A stretch of 64,000 nt of DNA from Paenibacillus baekrokdamisoli (GTDB lineage Bacteria > Bacillota > Bacilli > Paenibacillales > Paenibacillaceae): the NCBI RefSeq assembly GCF_003945345.1, contig NZ_AP019308.1, positions 4,295,501-4,359,500 of the forward strand, read 5' to 3'. The position numbers were made by a program, and so were the translations under genes. Below are positions 37,901 to 45,894 of the stretch, one piece after another. The notes under the pieces are model-generated. The model worked only from the letters and a program-made list of their open reading frames with translations. It was not told where the DNA came from and did no database searches. Every line of letters starts with the position of its first letter. The first letter of the stretch is position 1.

Positions 37901-40900
37901 GTATACGGATCGATAATCCCCTCGCCTGATGGGGCAGCATCACCGACATTCGGTGTAGCAATGACCTTCGAAGACACTTTGACGAGCAAATGATTGTTCT
38001 CTTCTTTTGTCACATTTGGTATGCCTGGTCTGCCCGGCACGGGACCCGGTGCAGGCTCAGGAATCGGATCGAAGCCCGGCGCTGGCACTTCGTCTGACGT
38101 TATGTCCTTATCGTTCAATACGATCAGAGTGAACTTCACCACTTTACCTTGCGCAGTCACTTCATAGATTCCGATAAAACGGTTGACCTTCGCATCCACG
38201 CCCGGTATATCGGCGTCTGCTTGGTACGGATTAATAATGCCATTGCCTGAAGGGGCAGCATCGCCCACGTTTGGCGTCGCAATAATGCTTGCAGAAACTT
38301 TCACACGCAAGTGATTGCCCGCTTCCGGCTTGACGCCCGGAACGCCCGTGGTGTCCGGCTGCTTGCCAGGATGCGGTCTAGGCGTCGGATCAAAGCCTGG
38401 CGCTGGCGTCGGCTGCGGAACAGGATTCACGTCTTTATCGTTCAGAATATAGAGACGGAATTTGACCACTTTGCCCTTCGAGTCGATTTCATAAAGACCA
38501 ATATAGCGGTTGCCTTTGGCGTCAACGCCAGAAATATCGTCCCCGCTATGATAAGGATCCGTAACGCCGAGACCCGTTGGCGCATCATCGCCGACGTTAG
38601 GCGTCTCAATGACATGGGCGGATACTTTCGCAAGAAAGTGATTGCCGGCTCCCGGCTTCCCATCCGGAAGACTCGTCGTGCCCGGGTTATGCCCTGGCTC
38701 CGGCTCTGGCACTGGATCAAAGCCTGGCGCCGGCTTTGGAGCAGGGTATGGCTTCCAATCGCCATCCTTCAGTACGATGAGACTGAACTTGACCACTTTG
38801 CCTGCTGGATTAACTTCATACAATCCAATATAGCGGTTTACCTTTGAATCTACGCCTGGGATGTCATTCCCCTTTGTGTAAGGGTTAATGACGCCGTTCC
38901 CAGATGGAGCATCATCGCCGACGCTAGGCGTAGCGATCATCGTCGAAGATACTTTCACACGCAGATGATTCGGCCCTGTCGGCTCCGTGTTCGGGATGCC
39001 GGTTGTTCCCGGATCTTTCCCTGGTTCAGGCTTAGGTGCGGGATTGAAGACAGGTGCTGGCGGCTGCTTGTCCCACTTCGCATACAACGTCAGGTTGGAA
39101 TCCACCTTATCTTGAGCGAAATCCCACCGATTCGCATATGCTTTGTCCTTGAACCACCCGGCAAACGCATAGCCTGCCCGGGTCGGCTCTGCCGGGCCGG
39201 AAACCTTCGATCCCGCCGTAATGTTCTTAATCGGGTCGACCGCGCTTCCTTCCATTGCGTCGAAGCTTACCGTGAATCCTTTCGGTTTCATGGACGCCGA
39301 CTTTGGAGCCAGGAATCTTCCCTGAATAAAATGCATGTTTCCCGATATTCTATCGTTAAGTTTAACCTGAGCAAGCACTGTCTGTTTTTTGACATCGATG
39401 ACGTACAAGGAATCGTAGGAAAGCGCATAGGCTTGATTATTGTCATCCGAATAATTGACAACGCGCGTCCCGTTCGTACTCACTCGTTTCGTGCCGTAAT
39501 CGTAATTGACATCTGATTTCTCAAAAAGATAAAGATTGGGGGAACCATTTGCATCCTCATTATAAAGAACATACTTCTCATCGGATGATACATCAATCGA
39601 TGCGGACATCGTCGTCCAAGGACCGGACGTATTGGTGTTATAGCTTTTTGATTGTTTCGTTGCAAGATCATAAATTTCGAAGCTCTTACTCATATTCGCA
39701 AAATAAAGCTTCGTGCCTGACGCATTGACCGCTATGCTCGAAGCGCCGCCATTGCGTAGCTTTCCCTCCAAACGATCACTTACGGTGTCGACCGTATAAA
39801 CCCCCATCAAAGTGCCGACATATAGGGTGTCGCCTACAGTCAAAAGGCTGGCGGGATTCTCATTATCGATAGGGATGGTTTTCTCTACCGTTAATGTGCT
39901 TGTATTAATAACGCGGACTTCCTGCGAAGCGCCCACGTATGCTTTACGGCCATCCGAAGAATAGACGACACTTGTCGCGTTAGACCCGACCGGAACGACT
40001 GCCACTACAGCGTTCGTGATGGGATCAATCGCCGTAATAATGCCATAGGCCGAATCCACGACAAGCACTTGCTCGCCCGTCGGGCTTATGGCTACGCCGA
40101 CGGAGGATTTGCCTACCGGGATCAACTCTTGCTGCATCACGTTCGTATCCATATCGAATACGTCCACGAAACCGGATATTAGAGGAAGATAGATTTTATG
40201 CAGAACCGCCCGATAGTCATCCTCCGATGTCGGTTTATTCGGTATCCACTTCGCGTAAAGCGTTATATCGGCGTTCACCGTATCGGCATCGAATTGCCAC
40301 GGGCCGGCATAAGACAGGTCCTTATACCATCCACCGAACGTAAAGCCCGCCCGGACAGGAGCGCTCGGAGCTTCAATCCTCGATCCAGAACCGATACCGG
40401 TTATATAAGGAACTGCGCTTCCGTACTGCGAATCGAAGCTAGCCGTTAATCCCGAAGCGTATGTGACAGTCGCAACCTGAACCATAAAGGATCCGATCGC
40501 GGCGGCTCCGCTGCTCAGACCCACCCTGGAAACCTCGCTGCCTGCTTGAAGATCAACGATACTGAAACTGTTGCTGGCATTCAAAATATAGGCAAAGCTG
40601 CCATCTGCCAGCAGTCCGATTGCGGAAGGCTGCTTGGCCAGGTCTATCGTTCGGATTAGGTTATACGGTCTTGCGGTGCTGTACACCCCTATCTTGCCAT
40701 TGTTAATTCCAATTTCCGCTGCATACAATTCCCGACCATCGGCCGAAATTTCAGCCGCAACCGCGGTCGTCGTCGGAATTCGGGCTTCGATCCTTCCCTT
40801 GGCAACGTCAAAGACCAGGATGGAGCCGTTGCCGCTCGCGAAATACAGCTTCGTACCTGCTGAGTTCGCGACAATTTGGGATGGTGAGTCGAATAAGCTG

Positions 40901-42645
40901 CCGCTGTCTCTGAAGCTTCTCCGCCAACTATCTTCTACTGTATCGTAAACATCAATGTAATAGCCTAAATTGTTTTGGACACCGCTGAGGTACACTTTAT
41001 TGCCAACTACCGCCACATTTCTATAATAACCCGCATAATCACTCTCCTTAATGACTGTCAGAGTAACGGTGTCAATGATTGAAATACCGCGGATAGTGGC
41101 AACATAGGCCTTGCTGCCATCAGCCTTGTAAGCTATTCCCGCGGGTGCCCCATTAATCGTAATCGTCTTCTTGACCGTATCATCGTTTGGATCAATGACC
41201 GAGACGGAATTATCGCCTTGATTGGCTATCAGCACTTGCGAACCGTTCGGATGGTAACCCACGCTGACGGGTTTCTTTCCGACTTTGATTCTGGCCTTCT
41301 GAACGGTGCTCGTATTGAGGTCGAATACGTCCACATAGTAATTCGACCCGGATACTGCCGTACTAGGTATGTAAGCTTTGCGATAAGACAGCGGCTTGCT
41401 CTCCGAATTGATGGCCCATTTGGCATACAAGGTCCTATCGGAGGTGACCATATCCGTCGCAAAATGCCATTTATTCTGCAATTGTTGATCCTTGAACCAG
41501 CCGGCGAACGTATAGCCTTCACGCGTCGGAGCGGCCGGAAGTTCAATTCTCGAGCCTTGAATGAGATTCACTGGCTCAACCGGACTTCCTGCTTGAGAAT
41601 CGAAGCTTACCGTGTAGTAGGAAGCATTCGCCAGCATGGCTGAAGTAGCCATGAAGGTGCCTGTTATCTTATGCCCCGTATAGATACCGATATCTTTTCT
41701 GCTCTTCGTCTTGAGATCAATGATGCTGACGGAGGAATCATTGACCGAATAAAGACTATTGCCGTCCGCTGACATCCCTATAGCCTGCGGTGAGAATGCA
41801 GGGAGGAAATCAATTATATTATTCGTTGCCGCATCGATGACCTGGATCTGACTACTTCCAGAAACCGTTACATACACCCTGTTGCCATCCGGGGAAACCT
41901 CGACGTTCCCCGGCTTCTTTGTTTGGTCAGGAAAGGCGCCTACTGCAATGTTCTTTTCTAATTTCTGTGTCGCCACATCAATAACGGAGACAGACCAATC
42001 GTCTTGATTGGCAGTATAAACCTTGGTGCCCGCCGGATTGACAGACATCCCGGTAATATTGCTTCCTGCCCGAATCGTTGTCGACAAAGCTTCATCTGTA
42101 GTCGTATCAATCATGGAGACGGTTCCACCATATGTGCCTACGTAAATGTAGCTTCCGACCGATACCTGGGATAGTGCATTACTGATGTGGATGGACTTCA
42201 ACGCTTTAAGCGCTGCCGTGTCAATTACTGTGACGCCGGAGTCCGTTGCCACATATGCTTTGCTACCATCCTTGTTGAAGGCTACGCTTCTAGGGGGCGA
42301 GCCTACTCGAATTGTTGCAATGACCTCATCCATTTGCGGATGAACCACAGACACGGTTAAATCTGAGTTATTGGTGACGAATACTTGCGTGCCGTTAGGA
42401 TTGACGGCCGCACTGGTAGGGCAGTCCCCAACCTTGATTTTTCCGGTCTCCACGGTACCGGTCACCAGATCCATCACATCCAACGTGCCCTTATTATAGT
42501 TCGGAATATAAGCTTTCTGATAGACTGAAAGGGCGCCTGTCGGAGCAGCGCCAGCCGATGCCGTTCTGTTTCCGAATGGAATCGTTCCGACAATAATCGC
42601 CACGATATTCAATATCAGCAGCAATCGACATGCCATCTTCCTCAT
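31939..42645 (-). CDS. Giant SLH-anchored surface protein with beta-propellers and 14 repeats of an unknown domain
   Basis: About 3568 residues from ATG 42645, which has AGAGGTGG nearby (an in-frame start at 42696 is unlikely). A signal peptide (MRKMACRLLLILNIVAIIVG ... TASA) is followed by three YVTN-type beta-propellers (LDVMDLVTGTVETGKIKVGD-like blades), each closed by a Listeria/Bacteroides-type repeat (REGYTFAGWFKD...LYAKW). Thirteen tandem ~107-residue units follow (NHLVVKVS, GDDAPTTGVI, DIPGVDAKVNRYIGLYEV, GKVVKFRLIVLN) joined by Pro/Thr-rich linkers, then atrophied Ig-like domains (~residues 2600-2800), a fourteenth unit, and three C-terminal SLH domains (FGDVQGHWAAATVHDLAART, FSDVKQTDWYAEYVAVAAEF, YTDSSQASKWAQNSIAQLIQ). 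SLH domains bind pyruvylated wall polymers, so it is cell-surface bound. It is divergent from a two-component system that may control it. Confidence 0.9.
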   Translation of the reverse strand: MRKMACRLLLILNIVAIIVGTIPFGNRTASAGAAPTGALSVYQKAYIPNYNKGTLDVMDLVTGTVETGKIKVGDCPTSAAVNPNGTQVFVTNNSDLTVSVVHPQMDEVIATIRVGSPPRSVAFNKDGSKAYVATDSGVTVIDTAALKALKSIHISNALSQVSVGSYIYVGTYGGTVSMIDTTTDEALSTTIRAGSNITGMSVNPAGTKVYTANQDDWSVSVIDVATQKLEKNIAVGAFPDQTKKPGNVEVSPDGNRVYVTVSGSSQIQVIDAATNNIIDFLPAFSPQAIGMSADGNSLYSVNDSSVSIIDLKTKSRKDIGIYTGHKITGTFMATSAMLANASYYTVSFDSQAGSPVEPVNLIQGSRIELPAAPTREGYTFAGWFKDQQLQNKWHFATDMVTSDRTLYAKWAINSESKPLSYRKAYIPSTAVSGSNYYVDVFDLNTSTVQKARIKVGKKPVSVGYHPNGSQVLIANQGDNSVSVIDPNDDTVKKTITINGAPAGIAYKADGSKAYVATIRGISIIDTVTLTVIKESDYAGYYRNVAVVGNKVYLSGVQNNLGYYIDVYDTVEDSWRRSFRDSGSLFDSPSQIVANSAGTKLYFASGNGSILVFDVAKGRIEARIPTTTAVAAEISADGRELYAAEIGINNGKIGVYSTARPYNLIRTIDLAKQPSAIGLLADGSFAYILNASNSFSIVDLQAGSEVSRVGLSSGAAAIGSFMVQVATVTYASGLTASFDSQYGSAVPYITGIGSGSRIEAPSAPVRAGFTFGGWYKDLSYAGPWQFDADTVNADITLYAKWIPNKPTSEDDYRAVLHKIYLPLISGFVDVFDMDTNVMQQELIPVGKSSVGVAISPTGEQVLVVDSAYGIITAIDPITNAVVAVVPVGSNATSVVYSSDGRKAYVGASQEVRVINTSTLTVEKTIPIDNENPASLLTVGDTLYVGTLMGVYTVDTVSDRLEGKLRNGGASSIAVNASGTKLYFANMSKSFEIYDLATKQSKSYNTNTSGPWTTMSASIDVSSDEKYVLYNEDANGSPNLYLFEKSDVNYDYGTKRVSTNGTRVVNYSDDNNQAYALSYDSLYVIDVKKQTVLAQVKLNDRISGNMHFIQGRFLAPKSASMKPKGFTVSFDAMEGSAVDPIKNITAGSKVSGPAEPTRAGYAFAGWFKDKAYANRWDFAQDKVDSNLTLYAKWDKQPPAPVFNPAPKPEPGKDPGTTGIPNTEPTGPNHLRVKVSSTMIATPSVGDDAPSGNGVINPYTKGNDIPGVDSKVNRYIGLYEVNPAGKVVKFSLIVLKDGDWKPYPAPKPAPGFDPVPEPEPGHNPGTTSLPDGKPGAGNHFLAKVSAHVIETPNVGDDAPTGLGVTDPYHSGDDISGVDAKGNRYIGLYEIDSKGKVVKFRLYILNDKDVNPVPQPTPAPGFDPTPRPHPGKQPDTTGVPGVKPEAGNHLRVKVSASIIATPNVGDAAPSGNGIINPYQADADIPGVDAKVNRFIGIYEVTAQGKVVKFTLIVLNDKDITSDEVPAPGFDPIPEPAPGPVPGRPGIPNVTKEENNHLLVKVSSKVIATPNVGDAAPSGEGIIDPYTPGADIKGADPKINRYIGLYEVNAQGKVVKFRLIVLNDEDVNEPNPVPSFTPKPDPVPGTKPGTTDLPGATSEEGNHLIVKVSSKIIDTPNVGDAAPTTGVIDPYQAVDDIPGADAKVNRYIGIYEVNAQGKVVKFSLIVLNDEDVIDPILVPGFTPTPKPQPGTDPGTTGIPVVQPGVGNHLVVKVSQTVIVTPSEGDDAPTQGVIAPYQAGHDIPGVDAKVNRYIGLYEVTAQGKVVKFTLIVLSEKDVTPTPQLTPVPGFTPTPDPEPGTGPDTTGIPGVTTGEGNHLVVKVSPVVIDTPNEGDVAPTTGVIDPYQAGDDIPGVDAKVNRYIGLYEVNAQGKVVKFRLIVLNNGDVNPGSPAPTPPVPGFTPTPDPKPGTKPGTTDIPGVTPGAGNHLVVQVSQKVIETPNMGDNAPTTGVINPYQAGDDIPGVDAKVNRYIGLYEVDAQGKVVKFTLIILNENDVTPTPHPVPVPGVTPTPDPKPGTKPGTTVIPGVQPGGDNHLVVKVSSVIIDTPSEGDDAPTTGVINPYQAGDDIPGADTKVNRYIGLYEVNAQGKVVKFSLIVLNDGDVNDPKSVPGFTPTPKPQPGTNPGTTGIPGVTPGEGNHLVVKVSQSVIDTPNEGDDAPTTGVINSYQEGDDIPGVDARVNRYIGLYEVNAQGKVVKFRLIVLSEKDVTPTPKPVPGFTPKPKPQPGSEPGTTGIPGVTPGEGNHLVIKVSSSIIATPSIGDDAPSGTGIINPYQGDDIPGVDAKVNRYVGVYEVDSQGKVVKFRLIVLNDKDVNPGSPAPHPGTKPGTTGIPGAPNGENNHFIIKVSSSVIATPSIGDSAPTTGVIDPYTPGSDIPGVDAKVNRFIGLYEVDAQGKIVSFRLIVLNDKDVNPMPKPTPAPDFTPKPVTVPGTKPCTTDIVNLTPGANNHLRVKVSSRIIETPNAGDDAPTGSDVINPYVKGSDIPGVDARINRYIGVYEVDENGKVVKFRLIMLNQQDISPIPGQLQQDSDQLAIGYQEGDNAERVSKTLYLPGKGPSSKSTVTWISSNEAYIDANGHVTRPDVDAQDVYVTLTAIIRDNETGAVTTKTFVVKVVKLTDEDAVREAAKNLTIDNAFTFAQGDTWESVTLPFLMLAKGLHGTSIAWSSADPSTIDIATQDGSVHATVTRPESKDKHLVLTAKITRGTASITKTFLMVITNKTVAKDANQTRQPTGRTAEATANPDGTLSKVQFTILRTQLSDGTRIDTIIVDPAKMEQLTNNFNPGDSKEANRTVRLNMSQPAQNPADEFAIEIPSSAITAIADRNGLLEIRTDEGSIYLDRAALAKLADQGSDLFFRIVPVRNEAEQSDAADALKSSSLLNQAAKHGGFKRLDIPRKIETNLTGSTTKVVLPLSSAMLRGIDVSTLHVFVEHSDGTTELLAGTIEYENGLPTGIAFDINRFSRFQVVAEELSGGSSSNGKYPAPAFNPSATLDQGSKNGTTKVTTPPPSKGNRIVVQVSDKPVAVPNIGDPAPVGKGVIDPYRLGSDIGGVDPKNNRYIAVYEVDSDNRIVRFQLLVLTEEDMYSSARLIDLYVNEQVQKDTAKLEEHSANGTMTAVITVDNEAIMKQVSVSPTGSVLKVPQVTDSKYVQVVMNGELLKSMIQQAGVFRIESKLAIYTVPAAAIDSKKLFAKLGNPTDLSSVQVTFTIALADPAVETKMKTLAGTNKAVMKVSPVQFSISAELNGKKAVVDQFNSYVQRAIRIADDAQMSSITTGVSLASNGALLHMPTRIEIRDGERFAIISSLYNGPFALISKELSFGDVQGHWAAATVHDLAARTIIKGTSVGKFEPNRSITRAEFVAILVQALGLKRGANAEHRFSDVKQTDWYAEYVAVAAEFKLVNGYTTGEFKPMNAITREEAMAIIANAMKLVGLAKEVQPGTMKATLSAYTDSSQASKWAQNSIAQLIQSGIVRGRTADKIEPKAKITRAEVATIVLKLLRASSLINGTSSGK
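34908..39050 (-). repeat. Thirteen tandem ~320-bp coding repeats
   Basis: Each unit encodes ~75 ordered residues plus a ~30-residue Pro/Gly/Thr linker (PGFTPTPDPKPGTKPGTTDI type). Central copies are the most alike and outer copies diverge, the pattern expected of expansion by unequal recombination. A fourteenth, divergent copy lies at ~33215-33510. Confidence 0.9.
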
Positions 42646-42792
42646 TCGTAGTTCCCACCTCTCGTTCTTATATGTAGCACAGATCACCTTAACCATATTA
42701 ACAAAGGGCTCTTAACAACTACTTAAACCCGACGATTCTCTCTTGCAATTCAGATAAGAAGCTTGTATAAGTAAAGAAAAAGATTCCCCCTC

Positions 42793-45700
42793 GTGAACCC
42801 AACACAATCAATATTGAATCGGGGCATGAAAGTGAGACTGGTCAAAGAACGTTTCTTGGCTGCAATTGCCGCAGTCCTATTCCTAATTCTTATCGTCGTT
42901 ATTCGACATCTTTCAGCAGCGCCAAACGACACTCCGTTGGCGAAGCAAGGCGTACTGCAGTTGCCGAACGGAGTGCTTCAACATCAAAAGATCATACGGC
43001 TCGATGGAGAATGGATATTTTATCCTCACCAATTGCTGACTCCAGACGAAATCTATCGCATGAAGCCAGAGAACAGCTACATGCAGGTTCCCGGCAATTG
43101 GAGTACGGGTACGCTGCACAACGGCAAGAAGATGGACGGGCACGGGGAAGGAACCTATCGCTTATTCATTCGCAATGCTCCTGCGGATATGGCGCTTGCG
43201 ATCAATAAGCAGTACATACGGTTTGCCGATGCGATGTTTGTAGATGGCAAGCTGCTCGGGCAATCCGGCGTGCCGGGCTCTTCTAAGGGCGGATATACGC
43301 CGCGCAATGTGCCTTACACCGTATATTTCGAGCCGAGAGGGACCGAGATCGAAATCGTACTTCAAGTTGCCAATTTCGACTCGCAGGAGGGTGGAATATT
43401 CAATTCCATCGAACTGGGGCCAAGCAAGCAGCTCGAACGCAGGAAGAACCTGCAAATGGTTCTGGAGCTTACCATAACGCTGCTTTTGCTAACCTTTTCA
43501 TTTCTTTTTCTATACGTGTATGGGTTTATTCAACGCAACCGTATTGTGCTGCTCCATTCTTTGTTCTTCCTCTGCTTCGCAGCGGCTGTCATTACGAACG
43601 GAGAACGGTTGCTGCTGGACCTTCTGCCGATGTTACCCTTTGAGATCGCTTTCAAAATCAAATATTTATCTGTCTATCTGATGCCTGTGCTTGTCATGCA
43701 GATCGTGAACCAAATTGCCGCTGGGCGTTTTGTTGCCAAGCTCCTGCAAGCCTCAAGCGCAGCAGTCGGACTGTATGGACTGTTCATATTGGCTGCTCCT
43801 TTTCGCATGTATACGCTCGTTCAAGACCCCATGTATTTACTGAACATGTGCTTCTATTTCGCCATCATCGTTTATCTGCTGGCTATGTATTGGAGGAAGC
43901 GTTATGGCTCCATCTCGCGCGATCAATTCCAGCTGCTGATTCTCTCCGTCGGGATGGTGCTGCTGATCAGCATACTGTCGATTGCAAGCAGCAGCAACCT
44001 CGTCAGTCAGACCGTAGTCAATGAAATTACATTGCTCGAGATGGTGTTATTCGCCTTCTTCCTGATTTATCAATACGGCCGTTCTTATGAAGCCATGCAG
44101 CAGCTCACTAAGAAGCTGCAGCAAGCAGACCAGATGAAGGATGACTTCCTTCTGCTTACGTCGCATGAATTGAACACACCACTTCATGGTATGATTCATT
44201 TATCTCAATCCGTGCTAGCTTCGCCCTTGCGCAAACAAAATGAATCCGATGCTCGCAAGAAGCTGGAAATGATTCGTAACATCGCCTATCGGATGTCCAA
44301 TACGGTGAATGACTTGATCGACACTTCCCGATTCAAGGACGGCAGACTGAACGTGGCAGTCCAGACGGTAGATCTTGTAACCAGCCTATCCGTCGTGACA
44401 GAAGTATTCGGCTTTCTATCGCTCAGCAAAGGTGTCGTTCTTAGCCACCAAATTGATCTTGAATCCCGATATGTGCGTGCAGACGAGAGGCGTTTGCTGC
44501 AAGTTCTCTATAACATTATGTATTTCAATATGGGTATGCCGGATCTGAAAGAAATCCATATTTCATGCCAAAGAGAAGGCGATCGGGTCGTCATCTCTAT
44601 CCTTTGCAAGCAGGAGCAAGTAAGCAGAGCCATTAAGGACACAGGCCACACCCCGGTTATGCATGATGACGAGGACCTTCAATCCAGGCTGGACTTTTCC
44701 CGCAAGCTGATTCAGCAAATGGACGGGCAATTGATCGTGTTACAAGCCATACCGTTAATTCGGGTCAGTCTGCCCATCGTTGATCGCGAAGATGCTGCTG
44801 CCTCGATCGTTGCTGATGACGATGCCAACCCTTCAGTCGAAGCGATGGTGGCAGCCACAGCCCAAGCGGATAGCAATGCTTCAGCGGCTACTATTGTTCT
44901 GGCAACAGCCAACCTGGTCGACCTGGAGCATTTATATAGTCTGCTTTCGATGGAAGGGTTCCGAATCGTTGTGACAACTTCCGATGCTGCGGCATATGAG
45001 GCTTTATCCACCAGCGAAGTACCCGATTTGCTTATCGTTGACGCTCATCTCCCGTCCGGGAACGGCTACTCTCTCTGCAAGAGGCTGCGCCAGGAATACA
45101 GTCAGGTTGAACTGCCTGTGCTGTTCATTCATGCTCGCAGTACGCCGGCAGATATCGAGGCATGCATTGCCGCTGGAGGCAATGATTTCATTAACCGCCC
45201 GCTTGATGCAGGCGAAATTCTCGTGCGCGTTCATACGCTGCTCGGGGTTAAACGATTGGTCAAGGAATCTGCGGCTAATGAAATGGCTTTCTTGCGTTCG
45301 CAGATTAAACCTCATTTTTTGTATAACGCACTAGGTACAATCATGTCGCTCTGCTATACGGACGGCGCCAAGGCAGGCGAGCTGCTCGGCGTGTTCAGTC
45401 GGTATTTGCGCATACTGTTTCACTTCGACAATACGGAAGAGCTGATCCCTTTAAGCAAAGAGATGGAGTTGATCAGCGCCTACCTGGATATTGAGAAGGA
45501 ACGTTTCGGTTCCCGGCTTAGCGTTCAGATGGATGTCGATCCATCGTTGCATTCGTGCCGGATGATGCCGCTCTTGATCGAGCCTCTTGTCGAGAACGCC
45601 ATTCGTCACGGCGTTTCCAAGAAAGTGAGCGGCGGTACGGTGAAGCTGTCGATACGCAAGCATAACGATAAAGTTCAGGTCATCGTGGAGGACGATGGAG

Positions 45701-45876
45701 TTGGCATGACATCGCAGCAAATCAGCCGATTATTCGAACGACCTTCCAACGAGCAAGGGATCGGACTGTTCAATATTTCCAGACGACTGAAGCACTTGAA
45801 CGGTCGCGCACCGGTCGTGGTCAGTGAGCATGGCATCGGAACCAAAGTAATGATTGAATTCCCGTTACAATCCTGA
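42793..45876 (+). CDS. Hybrid sensor with two kinase modules (7TM sensor, HisKA, receiver, LytS-type kinase)
   Basis: 1027 residues from GTG 42793 (no good ribosome site; ATG 42829 is an alternative). N-terminal anchor helix, extracellular jelly-roll sensor of the 7TMR-DISM type (IRLDGEWIFYPHQLLTPDEI ... MQVPGNWSTG), seven membrane helices (~220-435), coiled coil, then HisKA with H458 (LLTSHELNTPLHGMI). Its ATPase domain is degenerate: the N-box is altered (LLQVLYNIMYFNMGMP) and no DxGxG box is visible. A receiver follows with D750 (PDLLIVDAHLPSGNGYSL), then a complete second kinase of the His_kinase/LytS type with H841 (QIKPHFLYNALGT), N-box IEPLVENAIRHG and VEDDGVGM. It is 18 bp from its response regulator and divergent from the giant SLH gene. 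Confidence 0.88.
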   Translation: MNPTQSILNRGMKVRLVKERFLAAIAAVLFLILIVVIRHLSAAPNDTPLAKQGVLQLPNGVLQHQKIIRLDGEWIFYPHQLLTPDEIYRMKPENSYMQVPGNWSTGTLHNGKKMDGHGEGTYRLFIRNAPADMALAINKQYIRFADAMFVDGKLLGQSGVPGSSKGGYTPRNVPYTVYFEPRGTEIEIVLQVANFDSQEGGIFNSIELGPSKQLERRKNLQMVLELTITLLLLTFSFLFLYVYGFIQRNRIVLLHSLFFLCFAAAVITNGERLLLDLLPMLPFEIAFKIKYLSVYLMPVLVMQIVNQIAAGRFVAKLLQASSAAVGLYGLFILAAPFRMYTLVQDPMYLLNMCFYFAIIVYLLAMYWRKRYGSISRDQFQLLILSVGMVLLISILSIASSSNLVSQTVVNEITLLEMVLFAFFLIYQYGRSYEAMQQLTKKLQQADQMKDDFLLLTSHELNTPLHGMIHLSQSVLASPLRKQNESDARKKLEMIRNIAYRMSNTVNDLIDTSRFKDGRLNVAVQTVDLVTSLSVVTEVFGFLSLSKGVVLSHQIDLESRYVRADERRLLQVLYNIMYFNMGMPDLKEIHISCQREGDRVVISILCKQEQVSRAIKDTGHTPVMHDDEDLQSRLDFSRKLIQQMDGQLIVLQAIPLIRVSLPIVDREDAAASIVADDDANPSVEAMVAATAQADSNASAATIVLATANLVDLEHLYSLLSMEGFRIVVTTSDAAAYEALSTSEVPDLLIVDAHLPSGNGYSLCKRLRQEYSQVELPVLFIHARSTPADIEACIAAGGNDFINRPLDAGEILVRVHTLLGVKRLVKESAANEMAFLRSQIKPHFLYNALGTIMSLCYTDGAKAGELLGVFSRYLRILFHFDNTEELIPLSKEMELISAYLDIEKERFGSRLSVQMDVDPSLHSCRMMPLLIEPLVENAIRHGVSKKVSGGTVKLSIRKHNDKVQVIVEDDGVGMTSQQISRLFERPSNEQGIGLFNISRRLKHLNGRAPVVVSEHGIGTKVMIEFPLQS

Positions 45877-45894
45877 ACATATGGAGGTCGCAGC

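Noticed and set aside
34285-38847. Several long plus-strand open frames opposite the giant SLH gene
   Set aside because: They recur with the ~320-bp repeat period, have no ribosome sites, and are antisense shadows of the repeats.
34908-39050. CRISPR array or non-coding satellite
   Set aside because: The period is ~320 bp, the repeats are in frame and encode conserved protein units with synonymous variation; there are no short spacers or cas genes.
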